Below, piece by piece: positions 1-10,639 of a stretch of DNA of 64,000 nucleotides. A program made the translations under genes and the position numbers. Below the pieces are notes generated by a model. That model saw nothing but the letters and a program-made list of their open reading frames with translations. It did not search any database and was not told where the DNA came from. Origin of the DNA: Steromphala cineraria (Eukaryota > Mollusca > Gastropoda > Trochida > Trochidae); contig OU744734.1 of NCBI GenBank assembly GCA_916613615.1, positions 31,566,301 to 31,630,300 of the forward strand, given 5' to 3'. How positions within the stretch are numbered: position 1 is the stretch's first letter; each line of letters opens with the position of its first letter.

Positions 1-959
1 CACATGGAGGCATAGTGAATGCCTCATGGCCCATACCCATCTTCCCACGGCAAGGTGAAAACGTATCGAGCAACTCCTCGTTTAGACCTTGCCATCACAA
101 GATAGAAAACCGGTGATCCGGAGCAGCGACACCTATCGTGATCACGAGTTACGCCCCTTACCAGCTCTTTCAACAATAGCCAATGAAATTGCCGTTTACA
201 TTCGGAACAAATTCAAAATACTAACAGACGATCTTTTTGAAAACTATCAGAGTGAAATTTAATTTTAAACTTCAGTCCGCATGGTTGTTTTCATGTTTTT
301 GATGAGCACCGAGAATGCAGAGAAAATAAACATTAATGTATCACTCAAATAAAGTGTTTCTCTCCCTTGTAAAACGCATACAAAAGTATTTTTTCAAATC
401 GGTTTACTTAACATGCTGTCTTCTTATTGGACTATTCTACTTCTGTGCAGCAGGTTGAAATGCTAGCACAGAAATTACGGCCAATGATGTCAAGGGAGGA
501 ATGGAAAGGTTAAGAAACATTTTCGTTTCGCCCGTGACGTTGTGAAGATGGGCCCATACCCCACTTGCTGACTCTACTCCATGCAAGAATCCACTCTAAC
601 TTCCACTCAAAAATACACGATTAGAATATCTGAACAGCCCTATTTAAAGGGTATATTTGATATTGACAACCACTTCCTTGCGTCTCAATTATACAATTGC
701 ATATTTCAATAGCCCTAAGTGATTTACAATTAAGAATTTGATAATTACAGAAGCATATATACAACGATATTGTTATAAATAGGTGATTGTCTGAGGCAAC
801 ATCCTTAGACAATGGAACAAGGCAACATCCTAAAACAATGAAACAAAGTTTCTGTTGTTCTTTGACAAAATTACTTGAAATTATTGATAAACTTATGGAT
901 AGGAAAATATGAAAATTATCGAGAATATATATAAATTTATAAGCACTATGATAATAGCA
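1..959. other. No gene recognised (SUCLA2 intron)
   Basis: This is AT-rich intronic sequence on the SUCLA2 strand. I saw no exon-like open frame, no terminal repeats and no tandem array. The short direct similarity between the 'gggcccatacccc'-type tracts near 30 and 550 is too weak to call. Confidence 0.5.
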
Positions 960-1052
960 CAACTTTTTTTTAACTTATCGTGTTTACTAGGAATTTTTGT
1001 GATTTGATAACTTGTAACCTTGACCCTGACTTTGAATGTGACATGTCAAAAC
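960..1052. repeat. Split 5' piece of the AGGTCA-rich repeat R1
   Basis: This stretch matches the part of the 434-bp R1 unit beginning 'ttatcgtgtttac aaggaatt' and ending 'acatgtcaaaa'. It is cut from the rest of R1 (resuming at about 2236 with 'ataattcccc') by the R2 element. The joined edges recreate the continuous R1 order seen near 7755-7800. Confidence 0.65.
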
Positions 1053-2235
1053 AAGTGAAGAAGCGAGCAGAGCTCACATACCCCCGCTCCCCATTTTGTT
1101 CAAAGAATTTTTAAATAGTAAAACTGATTAATATTGGTTAAAGTTGTATGATAGTTGAGTATACAGTAAGTCATTGTGTAAGTCTTCTTTCCACTGAAAC
1201 CCCAATACCAAATTCATTAATAGGTTTTACAATTAAAAGGGTACATCTAGGGATAATGGTTGATCTTTGTTTCAAATTTGAGGTAGTTATCATGAATATT
1301 CTAAAAGATGTACTGAGGACAAAATCATTTTTGTTGAGTCACTTTGTAAGTCATGTTTCCCAAAGAAACCACAGAAAAGAAAATCCATATATTGTTAAAC
1401 TCTCACAAGGGCATATCCAGCAATCATGATTGACATATGTAGCAAATTTGGTGAAGCTGAGATGTATTTTTCAGGAAATATGTTCAGTACAAAGTAATTT
1501 ATTATAGAATCACTTTTTAGTCATAAATCCATGGAAACTGCAAACAATACAAATAAATTTGTTGGTCTAACCTTCAAAAGGCACATCTAGGGTCATGGTT
1601 GATAAGTGTATGAAGTTTGGTGAAGCTAGCATGAATAGTTTAGGAGATATGCTCCGGACAAAGGACTTGGTCATAGAGTCATGTTTCCATGGAAACAGCA
1701 AAAAAACACCATAATTTGTTGGTCTAACCCTCAAAAGACATATCTGGGGATCACGGTTGATAATTGTATGAAGTTTAGTGAAGCTAGCATGAATAGTTAG
1801 GAGATATGCTGCGGACAAAGGAACTGGTCATAGAGTCACTGTTTTAGTCATGTTTCCATGGAAACCGCAATATTTTTTTTAAAATTGTGGGTCTAACCTT
1901 CAAAAGGCACATCTAGGGATCATGGTTGTTAAGTGTATGAAGTTTGGTGAAGCTAGCATGTATAGTTTAGGAGATATGTCCCAGACAAAGGACTTGGTCA
2001 TAGAGTCATTGTTTTAGTCATGTTTCCATGGAAACAGCAAAAAAAAAACATAATTTGTTGGACTAACCCTCAAAAGGCACATGTAGGGATCATGGTTGAT
2101 AAGTGTATGAAGTTTGGTGAAGCTAGCATGAATGGTTTAGGAGATATGCTCCGGACAAACTTTTGTGACGGACGGACAGACGGACGGACAGAATGAACGC
2201 TATATACCCCCGCTTACGCTGTAAGGCGGGGTCTT
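1053..2235. mobile_element. Tandem-core element R2 with ACGG tract and terminal hairpin, inserted in R1
   Basis: The element starts with a CCCCCGC-containing edge (about 1080) and holds roughly six divergent copies of a ~165-bp core that includes gtttccatggaaac, ctaaccttcaaaaggcacatctaggg and gaagctagcatgaatagtttaggagatatg. It ends with an acggacggacag run (2167-2192) and a hairpin, cccccgct...aggcgggg (2206-2231). No protein is encoded. The order of parts matches bivalve pearl-like or non-autonomous Helentron-like elements. It sits inside R1, whose uninterrupted form is present elsewhere in the window. Confidence 0.7.
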
Positions 2236-3871
2236 ATAATTCCCCAGAGGTGTTAACAGTAGTGCATGTACATGAGTTCTGTAAGGCTTAATGGAATACA
2301 TTGCAATTACTCATATCTTGTGACCTGGAACTTTGACATTCAAGGTCACACAATTAATGAACACTTTTCATTGAGTATAATAATGATCGATGTAATGAAT
2401 AAAAGTAGTAACAGGTAAAATAATCCACTTTCTCAATGCATGCTGAAGTCAGTAACCTTGCTGAAACCTTAACCTTGGACAGTTTGTACTCAAAACCTTT
2501 TCAAAATTTTGATCTTATATACCAAACTAGATTAGCGTTTGCGGGATACCGCAAAAGCAGAGCAGCCCCTGAACTTGGGGTTTCGCCTTACCCTGTTCCG
2601 CCTTTTACAGGCCTCACTAAATTGGGAATTTTCTCGTGACCTTGACCTTTGACACTCAAGGTCACACAATCAATGAACACATTTCATTGAGTAGAACATT
2701 ATTGTAATGAAATAAAGTGTTAAAAATTAAATTAATCCATTTTCTCCATATATGTTGACCTTGCTGTGACCTTGACCTTCGACAGTTCGTACCCAAAACT
2801 TTTTGAAAATGTTGTACTTCTCAAGAGATAATATATATACAAAATCTAAACTTCATAGCATAAAAACTTTTCAAGTTATTGTGTTTACAAGGTATTGCAA
2901 TAACTCATATCTCATGACCTTGACCTTTGACCTTCAAGGTCACACAATAATTGAACACTTTTTATTGAGTATAACAATCATGTATTGATTAAAAGTCATC
3001 ATAGGTAAAATTAACCATTTTCGCTAAACCATGCTTAAGTCATGACCTTGCTGTGACCTTGACCTTTGACGGATTGTAGCCGAAACCTTTTCAAAATTTT
3101 TTACTTTTCCAAGGATGATATATACCAAGTTAAAGCTTCATAGCACAAAAACTTTTCAAGTTATCGCGTTTACAAGGAATTTTGCGGTGATTTTATAACT
3201 CGTGACCTTGACCTTTGAACTTGAAAGTGAACATGTCATAATGATTCCCTGGAAGTATTAACATTAAGACATGTTCATGAGTTCTGAAAAGCTAAATGGG
3301 ATAAAGTTATACCCAAATTTAGTGCATTTTGTAATAACTCATATCTCAAGACCTTGACCTTTGACCTTCAAGGTCACACAATAATTGAACACTTTTTATT
3401 GAGTATAACAATCATGTATTGATTAAAAGTGTTCATAGTTAAAATAAAGCATTTTCGCTAAACCATGCTTAAGTCATGACCTTGCTGTGACCTTGACCTT
3501 TGACGGATTGTAGCCGAAACCTTTTCAAAATTTTTTACTTTTCCAAGGATGATATATACCAAGTTAAAGCTTCATAGCACAAAAACTTTTCAAGTTATCG
3601 CGTTTACAAGGAATTTTGCGGTGATTTTATAACTCGTGACCTTGACCTTTGAACTTGAAAGTGAACATGTCATAATGATTCCCTGGAAGTATTAACATTA
3701 AGACATGTTCATGAGTTCTGAAAAGCTAAATGGGATAAAGTTATACCCAAATTTAGTGCATTTTGTAATAACTCATATCTCAAGACCTTGACCTTTGACC
3801 TTCAAGGTCACACCATCATTGAACACTTTTTATTGAGTATAACAATCATGTATTGATTAAAAGTGTTCATA
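2236..3871. repeat. R1 repeat with near-identical 434-bp tandem units, rich in AGGTCA motifs
   Basis: Units begin near 3031 and 3465, and a third continues at 7310 after the hAT-like insertion. The spacing is 434 bp, and also 434 bp for the third once the insertion and target duplication are subtracted. The second unit is almost identical to the first. Earlier units (2236-3030) are diverged. Each unit holds several TGACCTTGACCTTTGACC-type tracts. No protein is encoded. Confidence 0.85.
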
Positions 3872-3960
3872 CATGGTTCGTACAGCCCAAATGAACAAAA
3901 ATTCCAGTACTTTTCAAGTACTTTTCAAGTACCTTTCAGTATTTTTCAAGTACATTTTAT
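3872..3960. promoter_or_regulatory. Left subterminal repeat cluster of the hAT-like element
   Basis: After the TIR, four or five copies of ttCAAGTACttt follow one another at 10-11 bp spacing (3905-3955). With the matching cluster at the other end, they look like transposase-binding sites. Confidence 0.65.
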
Positions 3961-4172
3961 TCAAATAGTTACTGTTGTAGATATGTACTTATAATAATAC
4001 ATTTCACAGTTTAACAGCACTTCAAGACTTCTATTACACATTCTTCCATCAGCAAGTTCAATTTTGTAATGTCACTGATATTACTGTACACAATCTTACC
4101 ACTACATGGTAAAAATAAGTATTTAATATCTATTTGTATTGGGTACATACATGTATGTCATTACACAGTTGA

Positions 4173-5891
4173 TTAGCACGTCTTCAAAATTTCAACCTTT
4201 TCATCTAACAGTGAACTCAACTGGGTCATTTCAAGCTGCTTGTCTCTGGCACTCTTTCTCAGGGCATTTGACTGTACAACAAATGCCATCTTCTTTGTAG
4301 CCTCTGCCTTCAAACTAAGTTCATCAGCAGAATTATTCAAAGTATTGATGTCCTGTTCTATTCTTCTCTTTTTCTTCTTTATCTCTTCTATTTCATCTAC
4401 AGCACTTTTTCTTTTCTGTTTTTCCACTGCAGACTTCTTCTTTTGTCTTTCATTCTCAAGGTACGTCTCGTACCTCTGTCTCGAGAATTTGACAGACATC
4501 AAAAGTGCATTAGTCATTTGCACCTTCAAGATACCCCCAACTGCATGCACATGATCACAGATTGCCCGATGTGCCATTAATGTCTGTCCTCTCATGTTTT
4601 CCACTTCTATCTCTTTGTTGATACTGAATCCTCTTTCTACTGCAGCCTGACCATGTGACAGAGTTAGGATCATTTTCACCACACTGAATATCTTCTGAAA
4701 CTGCTGATTTCTTCCTTGTTGACACATCCACAGGTGAAAGAACTCATCTGCTGAATCCCTTGTCTTATCAAAGTTTGTGAACTTGTCTGTTCCAAACTTG
4801 GGGATAGAGTCCATGAAATGTACAAACTGTTCCAGAATGACATCACAATCTATCTCCTCTACTCTCTTAGCACTCAGGAGGATATGAAGAAGCTTCTTAA
4901 ATTTCTGGATGCAATCTTCTTTGGCAGAAGCCATATTCCCAGGGCTCAAACATGACAAGTGCCGGACCAGAGAGTATGAAACTGGACATTTCAAAAGCAG
5001 TTTCTTGAGAAGATGTATGAGGAAATTCTTGCAATTCATCTTGAAGTCAAGTACTTGTCTTTCACTAGCTTTTTTGTCTGTGTAACTTGATTTCTGCTTC
5101 AGAGCCTTCTCACAGGAAAACCCAACTTCAACTTTACTGTATGTAACATGCAACTCTTTGTCAGTCACATCAACTTTAACAAGCTGCTCTTCATCCAGTT
5201 TCTCCAGTTTCTCCGACTTCATAAATCTCCTCATAAGAGATCTGATCAGCATGACAAGGTCCTCACACAGGAAGCAAACCATTGGCTTGTTACTCTGGTA
5301 CAGACTCAGAAAAGGTTGAAGTTGAAGGGCTATAACCTTGAAAAAATTCAGTTTGGCTAAAAAACAGGAGTCTTGAACAGCATCCAAGACAGCTTGGTAC
5401 GACTTGCAAGTTGGTTTAGGCAGTTTCTTGCTCTCCACAGCTTTTACATAGGCAACAATCTTATCCCACAACACAATTGCCCTTTCACAGACAGGCACGT
5501 TTTCGAGCCAACGATGGCTAACGAATTTCAAAGGCAACATTGACACTCCAGGGACTTTAGTAAAGTCTTCTCTTCTGGCTGGGGAATCTTTGAATAGGTA
5601 ATGTAATCCAGACAGAAAAGATGCAACTTTCCATCCTGTTGATTCAGCACCTGCTTTGAACGAGTTGTGCACAATATGCAAACCACAAGATCCAATATTT
5701 ATCAACTTTGAGGTATGGTCCTTCGACAGTTTATCTTGCAACAGTTGTAGAAACTTCCAGTTTACATTAGGGCCATCCATACTAACTTGCAACATGTTCG
5801 GCACATTAAGTCCACTTTCCAAAACAGAATGAGTGAAGTGTGATATCATGTCAACAGCAGTGCCATGACCTGAAAAACAGATAAAATCATC

Positions 5892-5933
<42 letters not shown>

Positions 5934-6896
5934 TTGATTTGTTCAATAAACATGATTGAATTTCAGAAATATAATAAAATTAAATTATTTACTTCTCAAT
6001 TCTAAAAAAAAATAATGTTACATTTTTATTTCCCATATACATGATGTTCAGTTTATCCATGATCCCATTGATTATCACATTCATACCTCTAGTGAACAAT
6101 GGATATAATATACAATTCAAAGTAGAAGTAAGCCTTGGGTAAGTTCCAATAATGAATTCTTACCTAGAAACTCAGAAGTGAGGTATCTTGTATCCACCTT
6201 ATTTGTTTCAATATTCCAAAAACGAATATGAATGTCCATTTGTTTTTCTTGCATCTTTGAGTTCAAGCTTTCATCAAACAGAATTACATAAAGTCCTGAT
6301 TCTGACACAGACTTTTTCAGTAACTCCAAGACATGTTGACCAATACCAAACACACTGACGTAAGCTGCCTTTTTCTCTCCACATGTGAATTGTTTCGCTA
6401 TTGTACTATCTGGAAACATGGCCCTAAACAGCAGATTGGACTCTTCAGTCGATCTGTACGACTGGTGATCCGTAACTAGTTTCAGTGTCCAAAGAATCTC
6501 CGCTTTGGTAACGTCTTCTTTGGTTACATAACTTGATAAAGGCCGAGTGTCGGTCCGAGTTACAGTAGAAGTTGGTGGTGGCGGGACAGTAAAGTCTAAG
6601 AGTGTTTCAGTTGCATCACTGTCAGACTCACGGGAACTACCGGTATCACATTCACTTTTAGAAATGAAGCTTGAAATACTACTGAATGCAGATGATCTCC
6701 CGACATTGCGTTGATGTTTCGCCCCCTTCATGTGAGATTTTAGTCCGCTCTCCCCCATGGAAGATATTTCTATCACAGTGTCGCACACGCGGCACAACGC
6801 TTTACGTTTGTCCCCTTTCATGGCCTTCACCCATTTGTTATAAGCTGGGTTGCTCTCCCACTTAGGGTTAAACACACAATGTCCTCTCGAACTCAT
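4173..6896 (-). CDS. hAT-like transposase with N-terminal BED-type zinc finger (two exons)
   Basis: The gene is join(6164-6896, 5869-4173 on the minus strand), predicted at 809 aa with no internal stop. The start is the ATG at 6896 (MSSRGHCVF); the upstream frame opens only with a non-ATG codon. The intron 5870-6163 has a GTAAGA donor and a tttttcag acceptor, is phase 1, and contains an (ATT)n run. Near residues 30-60 a zinc finger reads CRVC...H-x5-H. A hAT-like catalytic aspartate is at about 276 (VSMDGPNVN), then CGLHIVH, then HRW at about 364. Near residue 650 is the C-terminal motif SHGQAAVERGFS, which in hAT proteins lies in the dimerisation/catalytic-glutamate region. A basic coiled coil with KKKKRR follows, a plausible nuclear signal. 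It would bind the element's ends and catalyse cut-and-paste transposition. ZNF862/KIAA1586-like domesticated relatives are the main alternative, but the flanking TIRs argue for a transposon. Confidence 0.85.
5894..5931. repeat. (ATT)n microsatellite in the transposase intron
   Basis: About twelve uninterrupted ATT units lie within the 294-bp intron of the hAT-like transposase gene. Confidence 0.95.
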
Positions 6897-7136
6897 TGGA
6901 TATTTATAGCTTCGCAAAACAAGTCAAACTGGTGCGAGCGCTGTCTGACCTAGATTACCACGAGGCATGTCAATCGGAATGATTCGGCTACTTACGGAAA
7001 GATGCGAATGCTACGGAAAAATACGAGCGTTTCCGAATGACGACTGCGAGTAGAAACACAACGATTTCACTTCCTGGTTTTGAATTTGATCATTATCTTT
7101 TCAATTAGTGACTTATTTTCAACATTATTTAAAATT

Positions 7137-7277
7137 CAAGTACATTTGGGCGAATTCAAGTACTTTTGAACAAAATTCCAGTACTTTTCCAGCACATTTC
7201 GAGTAATATCAGAATTCCAGTAGTTTTCAAGTACCCCTAAAAAATTCAAGTAGTTTTCCAGGACCGTGCGAACCATG
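7137..7277. promoter_or_regulatory. Right subterminal repeat cluster of the hAT-like element
   Basis: At least six copies of ttcCAGTACttt, ttCAAGTAcat and ttCAAGTAGttt are spread between 7137 and 7262, just inside the right TIR. They mirror the left cluster. The spacing is looser than on the left and some copies have G in place of the final C or T. Confidence 0.65.
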
Positions 7278-7683
7278 TCATAGTTAAAATAAAGCATTTT
7301 CGCTAAAACATGCTTACGTCATGACCTTGCTGTGACCTTGACCTTTGACGGATTGTAGCCAAAACCTTTTCAAAATTTTTTACTTTTCCAAGGATGATAT
7401 ATACCAAGTTAGAGCTTCATAGCACAAAAACTTTTCAAGTTATCGCGTTTACAAGGAATTCTTAGTGTGAATACATATCTCGTGACCTTGACCTTTGACC
7501 TTGAAAGTGAACGTGTCAAAATCGTTCCCCCAAGGTATGAGTAATAAGGTATGAATAAGAGTTCTGGAAAGCTTAGTGGAAAAAAGTTATAGCTAGTAGT
7601 ACGAGTGCGGCGGCGGCGGCGGCGGCGGCGATGGAAACTTCACAAAAACTGATAGCAGCCCCGTCCTTAGACGGGGCTGCTAA
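7278..7683. repeat. R1 repeat, 3' end with (CGG)n and strong terminal hairpin
   Basis: This continues the third 434-bp R1 unit. It ends with a (CGG)n run (7611-7631) and a 12-bp perfect stem, AGCAGCCCCGTC/GACGGGGCTGCT, with a short loop (7654-7681). The hairpin end resembles those of the other tandem-core elements in this window. Confidence 0.75.
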
Positions 7684-8171
7684 TTATCAAGTTTCAAGTT
7701 ATCGACTATACAAGGAATTCGTTAGCAATTTCATAACCGTGGCCATGACCTTTGACCTCGAAAGTGAAAATGACAAAATAATTTCTCAGAGGTGTAAACA
7801 CTAACACATGTACATGAGTTCTGAACAACTGAATGGGATAGAGTCATACTCAAATTAAGCATACCTTTGACATTCAAGGTTACACAATCAATGAACACTT
7901 TTCATTGAGTATAACAATTGTGTAATGATTAAAGGTGTCAATAGCTAAAATAAAGCATGTTTGCTTATCCATGCTTAAGTCGCAACCTTGCTGTGACCTT
8001 GACCTTTGATGGATTGTAGCGGAAAGCTTTTAAAATTTTGTTTCAAAGATGATATAAACAAAGCAATAGCTTCACAGCACAAAAACTTTTTGAGTTATCT
8101 TGTTTACAAGGAATCTTTAAGTGATTTTTATATCTCATGACCTTGACCTTAGATATTGAAAGTGAACAAGT
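7684..8171. repeat. Second, diverged R1 copy, interrupted by a SINE
   Basis: The order of motifs is the same as in R1 (caagttatcg, gaccttgacctttga, gcttcacagcacaaaaac). The copy resumes at 8409-8500 after the SINE, at the point 'gaaagtgaaca|tgtcaaaat', which is intact in the first R1 array. Confidence 0.7.
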
Positions 8172-8408
8172 ACGGAGCACGGTGGTGTAGTGGTTAGCGT
8201 GTCTGCCTCTCACGCCAACGACCCGGGTTCGAATCCGAGTGGAGACACAAAAGATTTGTGACTTGGGTCGAAAACTGTGTTGAGGCTAGCAGCTTTGAAA
8301 AAGTACAATCCGTCAGGGTAATAATGCACATTAGTGAATCGTCGGTGAGCAACTCGCCAGAGATGGATACTAGACGTTAAACTTATCATTATTATTATTA
8401 TTATTATT
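8172..8408 (+). mobile_element. tRNA-derived SINE with A and B boxes
   Basis: The head is tRNA-like, with an RNA polymerase III A box TGGTGTAGTGG (8183-8193) and a perfect B box GGTTCGAATCC (8226-8236), 32 bp apart. A body follows that contains gagatggatactagacgttaaac, and the element ends in (ATT)n. Direct repeats AACAAGT and AACATGT (8165-8171, 8409-8415) flank it as a one-mismatch target duplication. A functional tRNA is unlikely: the acceptor stem does not close and a non-tRNA body follows. Confidence 0.82.
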
Positions 8409-8525
8409 AACATGTCAAAATAGTTCCCCGAGGTATAAGCAGTAAGTTATGAAGAGAGTTCTGGAAAAAAGCCAGTAATATGAGTGCAGAGGCGGTGAAC
8501 AAAATTTGATAAGCTGGTGTTGCTA

Positions 8526-8832
8526 AATAGAACAATTGGCTCTGTAGGCCATCAGCCTTCAAATCTAACTTTGCTTTAGGCCTAATGCTTCTGGAGAAGA
8601 AGATGTAAATAGGTTTTAAGTGTGTGGCCTCTGTGGCCCTTCTTAGAGGACACAGGGCCACCAAAGCTACAATTTATAATCCTCACTAGCCAAGGAATCA
8701 GTACACAAAGTTTCAGCTTTCTAGGTCTAATGTTTCTGGAGAAGAAGTCAAAATTCCACAAAGTTTACGGACGGACGGAAGCCGGACACCATGCCATGCT
8801 ATAAGCCCATTGGGCCTTCCAGGCCAGAGAAA
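8526..8832. mobile_element. P1 tandem-core element, short copy
   Basis: It starts with attggctctgtagg(c)catcag, contains the core phrase aaagtttcagctttctaggtctaatg, and ends with a gacggacgg tract and a cccattgggcc hairpin. It is a shortened member of the P1 family, seen in full at 34301-35124. Confidence 0.7.
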
Positions 8833-9069
8833 CATTTTAAACACCAAATCTTAATTAATAAGCTAATTATGGCAATATACATGTATGTTTTTTTGCATTT
8901 ATATAGATGGCAATTACTTTGACTTTAGTTTGCATAAAGTTACATATTATTTGAGCAAAGGTAACATCAATGTATTCAATGAAACATATTTTTCAAGGAG
9001 CTCAATCTGCACGCTTTTTTCATGGCGGGGTATAAATAAGTTCAATTTGCACGCTTTTTATGTGATTGG
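8833..9069. other. Unassigned spacer
   Basis: This AT-rich stretch contains two near copies of 'caatttgcacgctttt...catggcggggtataaa' (about 9000 and 9040-9080). No element ends or coding potential were found. Confidence 0.4.
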
Positions 9070-9642
9070 TTCATGGCGGGGTATAAACATTCTAGACATT
9101 TGGAACTGGAGAAGATGAAAACAGGCTTTTAAGATTTTGACCCCTGTGACCCAATTTGGGGTCAAGGGGTCAAGGGGTCACCAAAACTAATATTTAGAAT
9201 CAGTATTGGCTAAGGAGTCTACACACAATTTTTCAGCTCTCTAGACCTTTTGGAACTAGAGAAGATGGAAATAGGCTTTTAAGGTGTTGACCCCTGTGAC
9301 CCCATTTGGGGTCATGGGGTCAAGAAATCTACAATTTAGAATCCCTATTGGCCAAGGAGTCTACTCACAACTTTTCAGCTCTCTAGACCTTTTGGAACTT
9401 GAGAAGAAGATGAAAATAGGTTTTTAAGGTTTTGACCCGTGACCCTATTTTGGGTCATGGGGTCACGATATCTACAATTTAGAATCCCCATTTGCCAAGG
9501 AGTCTGCACATCAAATTTCAGCTCTCTAGAGTCATTGGTTTCGGAGAAGTAGATGAAAATGTGAAAAGTTTACGGACAGACGGACGGACGCCAGACGCCA
9601 TGCCAAAAGCCCATCGGGTCTTTCAGACCTGATGAGCTAATA
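9070..9642. mobile_element. P1-related tandem-core element, 5'-truncated
   Basis: Three ~150-bp cores (gacccctgtgacccatttggggtca ... ctctctagaccttttggaact) are followed by acggacagacggacgg (about 9572-9590) and the end cagacctgatgagcta. The 5' hairpin and tagctcatc edge are missing. Confidence 0.7.
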
Positions 9643-10031
9643 AAAGTTATGCAATATCTAGGAGTAAAATGTATTTGTATGTAACCCTAACCCACGTCTA
9701 TGAACTTGTTAGTGCTGATTTAAGATGAGAGACAGGAAACTTCAAAGTTTGACCTAGTTCCAAGTTAGGGCTTAAAGTATGAAATGACATTTTTTTATGA
9801 CAGTTGTTAAAATTATCTTTGTTGAAAACCAATAGACTTCTTTAAAATATCAACATTAAAATTTGACAATAAAAGCAACCTAAATTATATGATGATTTAT
9901 CATGCTATGATTTATGATGTATATGAGCCCAAACCTTTATCCTCCACTTCGTAGCAGGGGATAATAAGGATGTAAGTTTTAACAAGCCACTACAGAGACC
10001 ACCAGTGTTGAAAGTTATAATAGCTTATTAC
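9643..10031. other. Intronic spacer next to exon C
   Basis: No repeat edges or open frames were recognised between the P1-related element and the exon C donor site. The tract aatttgacaataaaagcaacc near 9860 is unremarkable AT-rich sequence. Confidence 0.4.
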
Positions 10032-10194
10032 CCCAAATGTTCTCTCCATGGTTATAGCAAAGTAGAACTCTCTCCGCGAGTAAAGCCGCTGGGCTATCAT
10101 AACATTCTCACAGATGCGTCCTTCACTGCCGGTCTGTTTAGTGAAAAGTTTGTGCTTCAACATTTTGGAGGAGAGATCCCTGGCTTCATCTGCC
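10032..10194 (-). CDS. SUCLA2: SUCLA2 exon C: central ATP-grasp segment
   Basis: This 163-nt exon encodes [22 protein letters not shown], then [14 protein letters not shown] and [28 protein letters not shown] and [12 protein letters not shown] are typical of the ADP-forming subunit; the GDP-forming paralogue differs at these places. The acceptor is tttatttctgaatgcag just above 10194. The donor is GTAATA from 10031, a weaker site than those of the other two exons. The exon starts with the last base of a serine codon split with exon B and ends on a codon boundary. The next exon (expected to begin near a GPVLIG-type motif) was not found between 1 and 10031, so the following intron exceeds 10 kb. 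Confidence 0.92.
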
Positions 10195-10639
10195 CTGCAT
10201 TCAGAAATAAAGTTATACATTACAGTAGGTAAGACACATAACCTAACATACTTACACATCCATACACACAGAAACCTCATTGGTCCATCAAAAAGGTTGC
10301 AATTAACAGCTTAGATTGATGGATCAAGTAGTTATATAGCAGATCAACAGAACAAGTTATGGCATATATATATAATGAGAAACATAGCTTATCTGGAACA
10401 ATCTAAAGATTGTCTTCATTTCAGACCTTCTAAAATCTTTATTAGGGAATTAATTAAATTTGTTTATGGAATAGTCAATACACTATTCCGCTTTATAATG
10501 ATATAAAACATATTGCAATACACCTTATAAAGAGATGCGAGTTAAGTCCAGGCAAAGTAGCATATAACCTATGACTAATTGAAAAAGTTTCCAGTTTGTG
10601 ATTATTTTTACATTATGAACAAGAAAACATAATCATAAA

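Larger units (their letters stand above)
3872..7277 (-). mobile_element. Complete hAT-like DNA transposon with TIRs and 5-bp target duplication
   Basis: The ends are imperfect inverted repeats, CATGGTTCGTACAG on the left and CATGGTTCGCACGG on the right when read inward. TCATA is duplicated directly outside (3867-3871 and 7278-7282). Removing the 3,406-bp element and one TCATA restores R1 exactly as in the neighbouring unit at about 3431-3460. Both ends carry clustered CAAGTAC/AAGTACTT subterminal motifs, typical transposase-binding arrays. A single two-exon transposase gene fills the interior. hAT elements usually duplicate 8 bp; shorter duplications are reported for some hAT subgroups, so the subgroup is unresolved. 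Confidence 0.9.

Noticed and set aside
8172..8250. Functional tRNA gene
   Set aside because: A and B boxes fit, but the acceptor stem does not pair, and a SINE body, (ATT)n tail and target duplication follow.
9680..9700. Telomere-like ccctaaccc
   Set aside because: A single occurrence of a short string, not an array.
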